In this document: positions 23,586 to 35,296 of the stretch, piece by piece
Position numbering within the stretch: the stretch's first letter is position 1
How the letters are laid out: every line of letters begins with the position of its first letter
DNA from: Laccaria trichodermophora
Taxonomy: Eukaryota > Basidiomycota > Agaricomycetes > Agaricales > Hydnangiaceae
DNA: 64,000 nucleotides
Direction of reading: 5' to 3'
NCBI GenBank assembly: GCA_018417955.1
Contig: JACTVC010000001.1
Coordinates: 2,418,001 to 2,482,000 of the forward strand
Notes under the pieces: generated by a model
What the model saw: the letters and a program-made list of their open reading frames with translations, nothing else
Told to the model about the DNA's origin: nothing
Databases searched by the model: none
Made by a program: the position numbers and the translations under genes

Positions 23586-24995
23586 TCAAAATTTCGTCTC
23601 TGATCCAGTGAATCGATTTTCTTCACTATAAAAACCGTCGCGGCGCTGCATCTTCCAAAGGTCTGCTTCCACTACCGTTAACTGATCCTTTAACCAGTCC
23701 ATTCGAGTCATCCTTGACACCGATGAGGAGTCCACGTATAATGTGTGCAAGGGCACACCTAAACGTTGGCGATCCGCGACAAGGTCAAGTAACACGTTTT
23801 CATTGTTCTTGCCACCAACGTCACACACAGCGAGACTATGAAGCCGTGGCCAACGAGGCTCAGCGGGAGCGTCATCATTCATCGAGGAAGACCATGGCAT
23901 GAAAAACGGTTTATGGTAAGTTGGAAGGATGAGCAATTCGATTCCGGGGAAGCACGCTGACGCATATATCGGAACTCGTCCCATAGCATCACGATGAGCG
24001 GGCGCGAGGGTGAGTGACTTTAATGCGGGAAATTTAGGATGATCATCAGGGTATTCTAGGAAAAGCGTGGCGAGGTCGCGCCAGATGATGGGAGCGATGG
24101 TGAGTTCCTCGAGGTCTGGTGCGGATATCAAGAGTAGCAGCTCAGAAACTTTATCCATAGTCCCAAAAATGCGTAGATGCCGAAGGCAAGGCATGGAAAT
24201 AGAGTGACTTCCGGCAGGCACATCAAGTTGAACCAAATTGTCGTAGGTACATAACGTGATCAATGATTTGGCGCAGGCCTGTAGGATTTCGAAAAAGTCG
24301 TCGTCGTCAATGAGTTTATGCTCCACTGCTAGGTGGAGCTCGGTGACAGCATTGAAAGGAGGGCGGCAGTAACTCAGACCCAAACCGCGTAAGAATACAG
24401 TAGTCAGGTTCGGAGCCTCGCATCTAAATGCCAGTCTTATCCGATTGTCCAGCCTTTCAGGTAACTGCACGAGAAAACGCTTCAGCATCGGGAGATGGCT
24501 GTTGGACATCGATCTAAGAATATTCTTCATCTCTATTTCTGAAGCAGGATTGGGATACGTCCCGAGAAATTTGATAGAACGACAGCGGCTGTAATGGGGT
24601 TGCAGGATAGCTATAAGCTGGGTGGCCTCGGCATCGAAAAAAATCAGGTCTTTTGTGAACGTTTCGACATAAGATAAGTGCAAATCGATAGGGTAGTGCT
24701 TTGACCTGTCAAGGTAACCTTGTAAAGCGATCGAATCCCGAGGATGTGAGATATCCACGTTCAACCACAGCTTTGGTGCTGTAAAAGCCACTTGACGCCA
24801 ATATTGCGATACGGCTCCAAGAACGAGAGGAAAACGGAATATGTGTTTCGAACAGAGTAACGTGTTCTGTGCCGTTTCGAAAATGTGCACGAGGAGTTCA
24901 TGGGGCAAGTTGTTAGCCAATGTTGCTCCTCGACGTGAGGAGAAAGACTTTGAGAAGTTTGTGGTGATTTGATTTGGGGCTTTAGCGCCAGCCAT
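23586..24995 (-). CDS. F-box-like/LRR protein, group A
   Basis: Intact 469-codon single-exon frame starting MAGAKAPNQITTNFSKSFSS. The F-box-like motif is NNLPHELLVHIFETAQNTLL (about residues 28-47), followed by VSQYWRQVAFTAPKLW and leucine-rich repeats (GLGLSYCRPPFNAVTELHL, SAPDLEELTIAPII, FPALKSLTLAPAH). The end is MTRMDWLKDQLTVVEADLW. It groups with the copies at 35297 and 61304 by its FSKSFSSRR leader and its 3' flank. A Skp1-binding adaptor role is inferred from the family. Confidence 0.88.
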   Translation of the reverse strand: MAGAKAPNQITTNFSKSFSSRRGATLANNLPHELLVHIFETAQNTLLCSKHIFRFPLVLGAVSQYWRQVAFTAPKLWLNVDISHPRDSIALQGYLDRSKHYPIDLHLSYVETFTKDLIFFDAEATQLIAILQPHYSRCRSIKFLGTYPNPASEIEMKNILRSMSNSHLPMLKRFLVQLPERLDNRIRLAFRCEAPNLTTVFLRGLGLSYCRPPFNAVTELHLAVEHKLIDDDDFFEILQACAKSLITLCTYDNLVQLDVPAGSHSISMPCLRHLRIFGTMDKVSELLLLISAPDLEELTIAPIIWRDLATLFLEYPDDHPKFPALKSLTLAPAHRDAMGRVPIYASACFPGIELLILPTYHKPFFMPWSSSMNDDAPAEPRWPRLHSLAVCDVGGKNNENVLLDLVADRQRLGVPLHTLYVDSSSVSRMTRMDWLKDQLTVVEADLWKMQRRDGFYSEENRFTGSETKF

Positions 24996-25647
24996 TCCGT
25001 TGGATTGTGCGATAGATGAGGCTTGAGTTATATTTCGAGAGGTCAGGAAAGAGAAGGATGCAAAATTGTGGACATACCTGAGTGGTAGAATTGCACTTGT
25101 CTTGAGACGGGACTGATTCTGGACAGTGTAGACTGAGAAGTGCCGCTGCTTTCAAATGAAGAAGATCAATAATCGGCTTGTAGAAGATCACAACACCTTT
25201 CTTCCACCTCCTTTACTCAGCGCGGGACCATCCTCATCAATCGCGCTGCCCTCCCCAATCACCAACCGCGAAAATTGAGCGAAGGAGAAACATGGAACAT
25301 TAAAACCTCTACAACTGAGATCGACGTTGGGTCGACGTATCGTCGCCTTTCCCTAGTCATTGCCCAGAAGCTAGACTAGGAAAAGGCCATCGATGATGTC
25401 GGACTCCGGAATCCTTTAGAACCAAAGGCAGTTGGGCCCAGATGTTCGTTTGCAGCTGAGAGCGAACGACAACGATATGGGGCGGCGGTGGGAGTTGGTT
25501 GGCAAGGGTCTGAACAATTCCAGGTTGGGAGCATACATTGGCAGACAGTTGTGAGGAAGTAGGCTTGGAACCCTCAGAACTAAGATTACAGTATGATTAA
25601 ACTCTACATAATGTGTGTGATACAATTATCCGATCCAACTGCAATCC
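24996..25647. other. Intergenic between F-box gene and NUP42
   Basis: No convincing coding frame. It contains the F-box promoter/5' UTR and the NUP42 3' region. Confidence 0.5.
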
Positions 25648-27754
25648 CTATGAAAATGTCGCGCCCTGTGGACCTCTCAACTCAACAGGCGGAATCCACT
25701 CCGGCACCTTCCCCCACTCAAATTTGGTAGCTTTGAACGCTTCCATGGCAAGTCCAGGAAGAATTGTGGTATAGTTTGACGGTAATTGAGAGTCATACGG
25801 CGTCAGGCCTGGACGGAAAGTTGAAGGTGCATTGAGGAAATCTGGGGGACCTTTAGCGGCTGGCGCAGGTTTGGTAATGGAGGGCGTGGATGAGACGGGG
25901 AGGTCGGGTTGGGTTTGTTGGAACGGGTTGGATTGCGACTGTGATTGGGAGGAAGTAAATGCGGACACGGTCTGTTGGGGTTGACCGAAAGCCGATATGG
26001 CTTTGTTAGTACCTCCCCCTGTGTTTTGGCCAAATGCGCTGAACGCAGAGGGTTGTGACGTTTGTCCGAACGCTGATTGACCAAACGCACTCGTGGTGCT
26101 GATATTCGTGCCTCCGAATGCGGATGTTACTGGGGCAGGAGCGCCAAACACTGACGTTCCCTGCGGTGGTGTTGTTCCAAATCCAGATTGGCCAAATGCG
26201 CCGGAACCCCCACCACCATTGGCCGCGCCAGCACCGAAAGGAGATGGTTGTTGGCCGGCGTTTGCAAACGCTGAGAAGCCTGCCCCTGTTCCAGCAGAAT
26301 TGGTAGTGTTCGAAGTATTAGAAGCACCAGCACCAAATGCTGTTGGCGTCGTTCCAGCGAAAGCGCTGAAGGCCCCTGTAGCCGGTTTGATGACAGACGA
26401 TGCAGCAGGCTGACCAAATGCTGAAGAAGTGCCGAACGCCGGAGGTTGACCAAACGCTGACGTGGTATTAGTGCTTGCAGCGGGCGTAGGGGTTTGACCA
26501 AAAGCTGGTTGGCCAAAGGCTGATTTACCAAACGCGGATGGGGTTGTGGTGTTGGCGCTGCCGAAAGCCGACGGCGTAGTTGTGTTGTTACTGAATGCTG
26601 AAGGGGTGATAGTAGAACCGAAAGCTGAGGGTTGCGTTGTGGTTGAAGAGAAGGCTGATGATGAAGAGGCGAAAGCTGAAGGGGTGCTGGCAAAGGCAGA
26701 GGGAGTAGTTGTGTTCCCGAAGGCTGACGGTGTTGTGGTGCTGCCAAACGCAGATGGCGTTGTTGTGCTACCGAACGCGGATGGCGTAGATGTGCTGCCA
26801 AACGCAGATGGCGTAGATGTGTTGCCAAAAGCAGATGGCGTTGTTGTATTACCGAAGGCGGACGTCGCTGTCGCACTCCCAAAAGCAGATGGCGTTGTTG
26901 TGCTCCCAAACGCTGACGTGCCGCCAAACGCTGACTGTGGCGTGGATGTACTACCAACAGCAGACGGCGTGCCGCTGCCAAATGCTGATGTAGTCACCGT
27001 CGAGGTGGAAGCCCCGTTTTGGCTCGCAAGTAGGGCAGGCAAGGTGCTCTGCTTGACTGCTTGGTCATATGCTTGGGTAAGATTAGAACGTGCATTCTGG
27101 GAGATAAGTGTCAGTTGAGCTCTCGACAAAGTTAATATGTAAATGTACCGCGTAAACCTGCTCTGCAGCAGATATCTTATTGGCTTCGTATGCTAACTGA
27201 GGGAAGGGCGAGTCAAAACTCTGTCTGATGATGAAGCGAGGCGACTCACGTATTCGTTGACATTTCCCGCCGCGATTGCCTGAACGGCCTTCACACGCAG
27301 TTCCTCTGGCGACTCGTCCAAACCCCCCAGCAGCACTGGCTCATGTTTCGATGGAGCAAAGGAAGAAAGTGGCCAGATGGGCTTGTCAACTTGCGGCGTG
27401 AGGTCGTTCTTCAGCGAGTCAGTGCTAGTTCAAACGATATTAGCGTGAGTTCAGATGGACTTTGGAGGAGAGTAACCTGAAGGGTAATGAGGGCTTTGCG
27501 CCTGCGTTTGAGCTTGAGTTCCGAGTATTTGTCCATCCTTGATCTATATTGCAATGGATAAACCCTCCATTAGCCAAAACATTCGAAACGCACTTCCAAA
27601 GCCTCCTTGTCGACTGGGGTTGACAGGTTGAGGATGTTCGTTTCTGCAGGTGTTACCGAACCGACAATTCCCTTTGAGAAAAAATGAGCAAATCGCCTGT
27701 TATTGCACCATATATCAGGACAGCAAATCAGTTTAAGGAGCGTTAACTCACCAT
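25648..27754 (-). CDS. NUP42: Nuclear pore protein NUP42-type: CCCH zinc finger plus FG repeats
   Basis: A nucleoporin of the cytoplasmic face that assists mRNA export through Gle1/Dbp5 in known fungi. The first exon is just ATG (27752-27754). The next exon starts at 27696 and gives MAICSFFLKGNCRFGNTCRN, a CCCH finger (C-x7-C-x5-C-x3-H). The conserved middle is DKPIWPLSSFAPSKHEP, then LLGGLDESPEELRVKAVQAI. A long region at about 25950-27000 contains dozens of SAFG repeats. The C-terminus ends GLAMEAFKATKFEWGKVPEW and PPVELRGPQGATFS. About five introns are inferred from GT-AG sites. Open frames on the opposite strand come from the repeat periodicity. Confidence 0.9.
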
Positions 27755-27992
27755 GAAATGTTGAGGACTGATAGCTGAGTGCAAGCTTGAAGGAGATTGA
27801 CTCGACTTCTCGACTTACTTTCACTGCACGTGCCAGATACATATGCCTGCAAACCCGAAAGCTCAAAAATCCATCTATGAAGTACTTATTTACAAGATAT
27901 GTAATGAAGATACTTTGTAAAGAGTGACGATGCAATGTGGAGGTGCAGACATCCAGAAGTAGAGTCATGCTACCCAGGAAATATCAAGATTA

Positions 27993-29396
27993 TTATCCCC
28001 ACGGTGATCGATATCCTAGAAACTGGTTTTCATCATCACTATAGAAAGCGTCCCCACATTGTATCCACCAAGGGTCCGCCTCTACCACCGATAACTGATT
28101 CTTGAGCCAATCCATCCGAGTCATTCTTGGCACAGATGAAGAATCCAAGTATAATGTGTGTAAGGGGACACCTAAACGTTGGCGTTCCTCGACGAACTCA
28201 TATAATACACCTTGGTTGCACCTGCCATCAATGTCGCGTACTGCGAGGGCGTGAAGCCCCGGCCACAAAGGGGCAGCTTCCTCTGTCATGAAAGACAGTA
28301 AAAAACATTCACTATAATAATTGGGAAGAATAAGTAACTCTATTCCAGGAAAGCATGTCGCTGCAGGGCCTAAAGTTTGTTGCATGGAATGAGCTTCAGC
28401 GGGTGCAAGGGTTAGAGACTTTAGTGCAGGAAATTTTGGTGGGTTGTGAGAGATATCCTCTTGAAGGATGATGAGGTCGTCCGTTGCGATGGGAGCAATG
28501 GTGAGTTCTTCTAGATCTGGAACAGAAATGGAGAGTAGGAACTGAGAGACACCCGTCATAAATCCAAAAATCCGTAGGTATCGGAGAGAGGGTATATGGA
28601 TTAATGGCGGACCAGAAGGCCATGGGTCAACCAAATCGTCGTAGATGCACAATGTGATCAATGACTTGCAGGATCGTAACATCTTAGAGAAGTCGGCGTA
28701 GGGAATGGTATCGAGTGTAAATGCTAAATGAAGCTCAGTGGCGGCATTTAAAGGAGGTCGGCAGTAGCTTAAACCCAAGCCTCTTAAGCGCACGTTGGTA
28801 AGGTTCGGAGCATCGTCGAAAATCGTGCATTCCATCATGTCATACATGTCATCACCCTCGACGAGAAAAGTCTGTAGCATGGGATAATGACCGTCGCGCA
28901 TCGACTCGAGGAGTCTAACCATCTCTGGAGTGGCTTGGCTGTATGTCCCACTCCCAGAGCTGAATCTGATGGAACGACACTGAAAGTAATGGGGTTTCAG
29001 GATACCGATGAGCTGGTCGACTTCGCTAGGGTCTATCTTCTCATCTTGGGCAAGCCTGGTAATATCATAGGTCAAGTGCAAATTAATAGGGTAGCCCTTG
29101 GCCCTGTCGAGGTAGGTTCGTAAAACAGTGAGATCCCGAGGATGCGAGATATCCACGTTCGACCACAGCATGGGCGCTCCAAACGCCACTTGTCGCCAGT
29201 AGTGCGAGACATCCCCAAGTACGAGAGGAAAGTGTCGAAATAGATGTTCTGATGGAAGCAGCATGGTCTGTGCAATTTCAAAAATATAGACCAGGATTTC
29301 GGGTGGCAACTCGTCGGTAAGAGTGGCTTGCTGGCCATCCCAGGAAGAAACCTCTAAGTTTGAATGAATTTCCAAGTCATCCAGGAGGTTAGCCAT
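27993..29396 (-). CDS. F-box-like/LRR protein, group B
   Basis: Intact 467-codon frame from MANLLDDLEIHSNLEVSS. It has the F-box-like DELPPEILVYIFEIAQTMLL, VSHYWRQVAFGAPMLW and the LRR series, ending MTRMDWLKNQLSVVEADPWW. It is the closest relative of the 20642 copy, including upstream sequence, and of the broken copy at 63179. This copy retains the ATG and seems functional. An SCF adaptor role is inferred. Confidence 0.88.
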   Translation of the reverse strand: MANLLDDLEIHSNLEVSSWDGQQATLTDELPPEILVYIFEIAQTMLLPSEHLFRHFPLVLGDVSHYWRQVAFGAPMLWSNVDISHPRDLTVLRTYLDRAKGYPINLHLTYDITRLAQDEKIDPSEVDQLIGILKPHYFQCRSIRFSSGSGTYSQATPEMVRLLESMRDGHYPMLQTFLVEGDDMYDMMECTIFDDAPNLTNVRLRGLGLSYCRPPLNAATELHLAFTLDTIPYADFSKMLRSCKSLITLCIYDDLVDPWPSGPPLIHIPSLRYLRIFGFMTGVSQFLLSISVPDLEELTIAPIATDDLIILQEDISHNPPKFPALKSLTLAPAEAHSMQQTLGPAATCFPGIELLILPNYYSECFLLSFMTEEAAPLWPGLHALAVRDIDGRCNQGVLYEFVEERQRLGVPLHTLYLDSSSVPRMTRMDWLKNQLSVVEADPWWIQCGDAFYSDDENQFLGYRSPWG

Positions 29397-30982
29397 TGCG
29401 ATGGATGAAGCTTGTGGGTATATGTCTAGTAATGCTCAGATTAAGGAGGAGAACTCTTACATTGACAAGCTGATTTGTTGCGTCGTCTTATCTTGCGGCT
29501 TGAATCTTCAAGCTCAAGTTGAAGTCGCTATGTAATAAGGATGATGGCAATCAAGTGCAAATGTTGTTGAAATCACTTTATCACCAATTACTACCAAGTC
29601 AAAAGACGAGCCTGCACATACCACGTTGATCCCCCCCAAACTTCTCGAAAGCTTAACTGGAGAAAACGGGGACACAATTGCCGAAGGCCTGAATTGAACT
29701 TTCATGAGAGAGGATCCCAGCTTCGTTGCACCCAAGAGTACGCCAGGCACATTGAAAGCCGACCGACGCAGCCACTGCCAGTGGCACTTGAATTCGAATG
29801 ATTTCTTAGAACTCCAAGACAGCTCAAATGATTCTAGAACCAGCATATAAACCAGGAAGTCAAGTGAAAGTGCAAGTCCCCTCATCCGCTCTCTGCTTCT
29901 TAGGCTCTGTTCATGAAAGTTTCGTCTTCACCAAGCCAACGAACACGACTACTTATTCCAGTATCACCCCAAATCTTCCGAGAGGTGGCAACCGCTATGC
30001 CACGTCCCATGGTTTTCCTCATTCAGGCGAGTCCCTTTCCGTTTTGCGTCAACATTCAGTAGCGATGGTTTAAAGATGGGGTCAAGCTACATTCCGATTA
30101 CTTTTGACGCGTGATACAAGGTGCGCTTCATGACAGCGATCCGGTACTACGAATCAGGATGTCTAACGGAGTCCTGTTGATGATGATCAGGCTGCTACGG
30201 ATATCAACTATGTTACGACCTATCTGCACCCTTCCTTCAAATGAACGCTTCGTGGCTGTAATCTTCTCATGGGCGTGTTGCCTTGTCGCCGTCTGGGAGT
30301 TGCTTGGACAGGCTTCGTTATCATCTTTGGCGCAATGGCTCCAATTATCTGGTTTGAAAATACACAAGGACAAGCGCTCCTTGGGAACGGACTTTCTTTC
30401 AAAACAGCTCTCTAGAACGGCAGCTGGACGGTCGACAATTGGAAGCCAATTGATAATGTTTATTCGCTCAACCTTTCTCGACTAGCATTGGGCTCTCGAT
30501 ATGCTCTTTCCTTCGTTTACGCTTTGTACTTCGCGATTTCGCAAGTATGTATGTCAAACGATTGGATCTGTTCCTGTCCAGCAAACTACGTGACCTTGAC
30601 CACGCGTAGCTTTGGCGAGAAGGATGTGCTGTGGGGTTGGGGAAAAGCAACAAGGCTCAGATTGGATACAGGCGTTTTTGAACGCTGTCCCGTCGTACAT
30701 AATGGACACCAGTTCAGGTTCTTGCTCCCGCATGCGTCCCTATAAACTAGACTACCGGATCAGAATCACTTGTGGTCTCTCCGAGTGGTGCATCTCAAAT
30801 CCGACCTGACCGAAATACGCAAGCTGTGATTGGTTCCCGGAATAAACCGGATGATCACATGATTTCGAAAGGCCAGCACAAAAACTTTTGACAACTCTTC
30901 TTCAGCACTCCACATACGCCCGCTGCTACCTCTCTCTCCCATTTCCTTGTATTACTTCCCTTTCCCCTCTTCATTCTAGACA
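29397..30982. other. Gene-poor interval upstream of cytochrome c
   Basis: Several short frames exist, including a stretch around 30250-30370 with coding-like hydrophobic composition (GFVIIFGAMAPIIWFENTQG). It is flanked by stops in every frame and could be a relic of a membrane protein. No family is recognised. The last ~150 bp contain the C/T-rich cytochrome c promoter. Confidence 0.4.
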
Positions 30983-31531
30983 ATGCCTTTCGCTGCTGGT
31001 ACGTTTCTCATTTCCAACAATATTCTGAAAAACGCCGTTGACAATGACGTTCTAGGTGACTCTGCCAAGGGTGCTTCCCTCTTCAAGACCCGCTGCGCGC
31101 AATGCCACACCGTCGGCGCTGGTGAGCCTAACAAGGTTGGCCCTAATCTCCATGGGTGCGCTGTTTCTGTTGTATGCCCTCTTGTTCATCGCGCGCTGAC
31201 CCGTCATACAGGCTCTTTGGCCGCAAGTCTGGCCAGGTTGAGGGATTCTCATACACCGCTGCCAACGTGAACAAGGGCGTTACATGGGACGAGGAGACTC
31301 TCTTCGAGTACTTGGAGAACCCTAAAAAGGTGTGCTGCGGCTTTTGAGTGTCGGTGGGGCGTTGCTGATAACACGTCATGTGTAGTACATCCCCGGAACC
31401 AAGATGGCGTTTGCTGGATTGAAGAAGGACAAGGACAGGAACGACCTCATCACTTACCTCAAAGAATCGGTTCGTTTGGTTTTTGACTCTACAACACCTC
31501 GCTGACATATGCTCGTTAACAGACTGCCTAA
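30983..31531 (+). CDS. CYC1: Cytochrome c
   Basis: Electron carrier of the mitochondrial intermembrane space, between complexes III and IV. Five exons give 108 residues. The first exon is only 16 bp (MPFAAG is split by the intron). The haem site CAQCH is at residues 19-23. Other landmarks are [26 protein letters not shown], and [15 protein letters not shown] with the axial Met near residue 85. The last intron lies before the final ACT GCC TAA. All introns have clear GT-AG ends. Length and every conserved segment match the family. Confidence 0.97.
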
Positions 31532-31772
31532 GTTGTATCTTTTGTCGGTACTACACCTTGGATAGCCAACCGGACCCACTACAAAACATACCTAATATTA
31601 TCTATGACTCGTTGGAGGCCCTTAAGCCCTTAGAATGCTCGACTGCCAGAGCACTGGTCTTAATGGCCGATTTAGATGACGGCTCTGCATTCACACACGC
31701 ACATCATCCCCACTCTGCAATATATTTATTTTATTATTAGAGAGTTAAATATCCATTCTCCTCTTCTCGCCC

Positions 31773-33892
31773 ATGAATGTGCTTGTCTATGCAGGACCAG
31801 AAGTCCAGCAACCTTCACTCAACCACTCCTTGTCGTCTCTCAAATTCATCCTCTTCCCGCACTACTCTGTTCAACCCATCACGCAACGAGCTCTCATCAC
31901 ACAACCATGGGCAGCCACATGTGCCCTCCTAGTCGTTCCACAATGTCGCGCCCGATTCTTATCATCTTCCGCGTCAAAGCCCATCCAAGAATACCTTGAA
32001 GATGGCGGAGCGTACCTCGGACTAGGAACAGGCGCATTGTACTCACCACGCGGACTTGTTACCGGATTTGCGAATTTGAATCTTGGGATATCGTCAGGCG
32101 AGGATACTCGACTTCGGTTCTTTGATAAGTTTAATAGCAGCTATATCTACCCTGAAACAAGCGGTGGCGAGGGGACACCGGGGCTCGTTCAGCTTCGATT
32201 ACCTGATGGGCAGGCTTTGAAAGGAGTGTTCGATGCTGGTATCGGCAAATTCGTCGGGTTCGAGGATGCAAAGGGGGTGGTTGTGTTGGCTCATCACGCA
32301 GATCGGGAAGAGGGTGTTGCGGCTGCTGGTGTCGCTATCGACGTTAGCGGAGGCAAGATCGCGCTATGGAGTCCCAATATCGAATATCCATTATCGGAGG
32401 AACCAGCATCGTTGCTCTTGGCCCAAAGTACACCACCATCCGAGCTGGAATTGCTCGAAGTTGGCCGACGCAAGCTGTTGAAAACCACCCTGATCCAGCT
32501 CGGATTACAGATCCCTGAAAAAGAAGGAAAAAGCATCGCTCGTCCCCTTCCCCAATTCCTTACTTCCACTCCAACAAAGCCGCATATTGTATCTACCATC
32601 ATTCAAGCACTTTTTCCTGGCTCTGGCTCTCAGCTGGGGACTTTCAAAGACGCCAATGATACCTTCCAATTTGTTGCTCTTGCCGATAGCTCAACGTTAC
32701 TGGAAGAAACACGAGCGAACGTGTTCACGCTAAATGACCCGTCAACCTGGCAGCCCAAACATATCGTTCTATGCTGCAATGGAGAGCTCCCATCACGCGA
32801 GCTAACACCTCTATTCGGTCTCGATCTATTCTTCAGATCCTTAGCCACCGCTCGCAAACAGAAGGACCTACCAACCGACTCAGAGGGCAAGTCATGGGGT
32901 GTCGGCGAGGCGCTGCTTTACGGCGAAGCTATAACCAGCACGCAGACCATGTTGGACAAGTGAGTTCTTTTTTGTTTCTACCATTGAGATACACGTCCGA
33001 CTGACTGTGTGCCGCTCAGAAACCCAACTCTACTCACCCAACTACCCACCCCCCTCCTCTCACTCGCATCGCACCAATTGGCAGGTCGAGGTCGGGGAAA
33101 CAACATCTGGCTCTCCCCATCGGGTTGCCTCCAGTTTTCGATTCTCTTAAGGGTATCATTGGCTTCGTTCCCCGCGAACAAGCTCGTGTTCATACAGTAC
33201 CTCTTCGCGTTGGCTGTTGTGGAGGCGTGTAGGGAGGAGAAGGTGTTGGGAAAATGGGGGGAGAGGATAAGGCTGAAATGGCCGAACGATATATATGCCC
33301 TTGTTGGTGAGGGTGAGGAGAAGAGGAAGGTGGGTGGTGTTTTGGTGAATACGAGTTTTTCGGGGGGGAATGTAGATGTTGTTATTGGTGAGGTTTTCTC
33401 TTTACGTCTTCACTGAGATTCCTCTTCTAAATTCTGAAAATCAGGTTGTGGGTTGAATATCCTGAACCCTCCGCCGATAACGTCCATCTCCCAGCTGCTA
33501 CCCCATGGAAAGAAGGATGCGTTAAGCATAGAAAACACAGCTGCAGCTATAATGGCGACCTTTGAATCGATGTGGACCGTTTTCATCGAAAACCGCGGAT
33601 CTTTCGAGCCATTCATGGATTTATACCTCGAGAGGTGGTTACATTCGTAAGTGTCCCTTCTTTCCAACAAAAAAAGAGAAAGCGCTAACGCGACTAAATG
33701 AACGAAAGCGACCAACTTGTAACCTTAACCACCACGACACCACACTCATTGGTGCGCATTACGGGTATTACGCCTGACCATGGGTTGTTGAGGACGATGC
33801 CGGAGAGGCCTACGGGGGGCCCGAGATTTATTGATTTACAGCCGGATGGGAATAGTTTTGATCTTATGGCTGGGTTGATCAAGTCCAAGTAG
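31773..33892 (+). CDS. BPL1: Biotin-protein ligase (holocarboxylase synthetase)
   Basis: Attaches biotin to carboxylases through biotinyl-AMP. The N-terminal half (exon 31773-32960) is the glutamine-amidotransferase-like domain of eukaryotic ligases (MNVLVYAGPEVQQ, DGGAYLGLGTGALYSPRG). The catalytic domain follows in later exons: HQLAGRGRGNNIWLSPSG with the biotinyl-AMP loop GRGRGNN, IRLKWPNDIYAL, KVGGVLVNTSF and CGLNILNPPP. The C-terminal domain ends with ITGITPDHGLLRTM and LQPDGNSFDLMAGLIKSK. Four short introns are inferred. A decayed partial copy lies at about 60090-60458. Confidence 0.94.
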
Positions 33893-34355
33893 GCCGAGGG
33901 GTGCGTGGTATGGGATTGTCTGTGCTTGATGTTAGATGTCGTTCGGTGCTGATGCTACGCTGTTGAAGAAGTTGTCAAAGACGAGATATTGGACTTTGGC
34001 TGTCTTAAGGGGCGAGAGTCGACCTATTTCTTGACGCAGCCGGCTGAGGTCGGTTGTCGTTGAGTTATCGGTCTTTGGGGCAACCTCGCCCTACCAGGCC
34101 CTACCACCTTCAAGATACCGGCCTTCTCGAAATGGTCTATCGATATCGATCGTTATGGCCTTCCTCCGTAAATCCTTGTTATTGCCGCCGAAAGGAGCGC
34201 CCGCTCAATCGCACCGCAAAATCCAATGCCATCTACATCGCAACTTGTTGTTTAAGTCTGCGCGCTACTTGACGTTGAGCCTCAGCTGACGCTTGTCCGA
34301 ATCAACTCGGATTCATAAAAGCAAAAGAAGCAAACTCCAATCCAAAGCAAGCGCA
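33893..34355. other. Intergenic between biotin ligase and GNAT gene
   Basis: No supported coding sequence; the biotin ligase 3' UTR and the promoter of the next gene. Confidence 0.5.
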
Positions 34356-34955
34356 ATGGTGTACAAAGTAACCCGTCGCCTGGTCCTCCGCACTCCACGA
34401 CTCTCCGATGCATCGTCATACATCGCCCTCTTCTTGAATCCCCCAAATTTCGCGCACGAACCCATAAAGCCAAGTGACGACCTTTGCACCATCAACGGAT
34501 GCTCAGAACAGATCAAAGCATTCATAGCTTCCGCGAATAGAGGCGAAAGTGCTCAAATGGTGTTCGTCATACCGACAGACCCCACAGCGCCCCTGCTGGA
34601 CGAGAACAACAAGCCAATTCAACACCCCGTCATCGGTATGGGCGGGATTAACGGGTTGTTCATGAAGAACGGGTTAAAGTACGCTGATGTCGGGATTGTG
34701 ATTGATTCAAATGAGACGAGGAAGGGGTATGGGACTGAGGTGTTGACTGAGGTTGTGAATATGGCGTTTGGGGAGTATGGTGCGGAGATTGTGCAGTTGG
34801 AGATTATGGCGGTGAATGGACCGTTTGATTCATTTATGAAAAAGAATTTCGGAGAGTTTAAGGGTATTGAGAGGGATGGGCGTTACGGACGGGAGAAAGT
34901 TTGGGAGATTTGGAGGGCTGAGTGGGAGTTGAAAATGAAAAGGGCTTCAAAGTAA
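34356..34955 (+). CDS. GNAT-family N-acetyltransferase
   Basis: Single-exon frame of 199 residues beginning MVYKVTRRLVLRTPRLSDAS, typical of RimJ/RimL-like (Acetyltransf_3) GNAT proteins. Later segments are PVIGMGGINGLFMKNGLKYA, DVGIVIDSNETRKGYGTEVL (acetyl-CoA loop R-K-G-Y-G-T) and EVVNMAFGEYGAE. The substrate cannot be inferred. The start is chosen at the ATG directly before VYKVTRRL because the upstream extension is not family-like. A degenerate copy fused to a biotin-ligase fragment lies at about 60459-61010. Confidence 0.88.
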   Translation: MVYKVTRRLVLRTPRLSDASSYIALFLNPPNFAHEPIKPSDDLCTINGCSEQIKAFIASANRGESAQMVFVIPTDPTAPLLDENNKPIQHPVIGMGGINGLFMKNGLKYADVGIVIDSNETRKGYGTEVLTEVVNMAFGEYGAEIVQLEIMAVNGPFDSFMKKNFGEFKGIERDGRYGREKVWEIWRAEWELKMKRASK

Positions 34956-35296
34956 ATGTTAGGCACACTTCTTGAGAGCTTTACCAGCGGTTGATTCCTC
35001 TTTCTCATGAAATAAGTGGTGAGCGAGTTCCGTCACAGATTTGCAAAATAGAGGATTAGCAATAGGACAATGCTTAGGGAGATGGGGAAGCCATAATTTT
35101 GTTTGGTCACAGTGCGTTGCTCTCCTCTCCCTTCAACTCCCAACTGCACCGTTCGTTTCACAAAATCAATCCCGTCTCCCGAGTTTACAGGATAAGTAAG
35201 TGATCACATAAGTGCAATTCTACCACTCAGGTATGTCCACGATTTTCCATCCTTCTCTTTTTGTCCTCACAAAATATAACTCAAGCCTCCGACGGA
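34956..35296. other. Intergenic with probable 5' UTR intron of F-box gene
   Basis: The region from about 35180 closely resembles 61170-61300. Both carry ccactcaggtatgtcc, a good splice donor, suggesting a conserved 5' UTR intron in these group A F-box genes. Confidence 0.45.

Noticed and set aside
26127..27118. Long antisense and alternate-frame open frames over the FG-repeat region
   Set aside because: They arise from the SAFG codon periodicity of NUP42 and have no splice context or family features.
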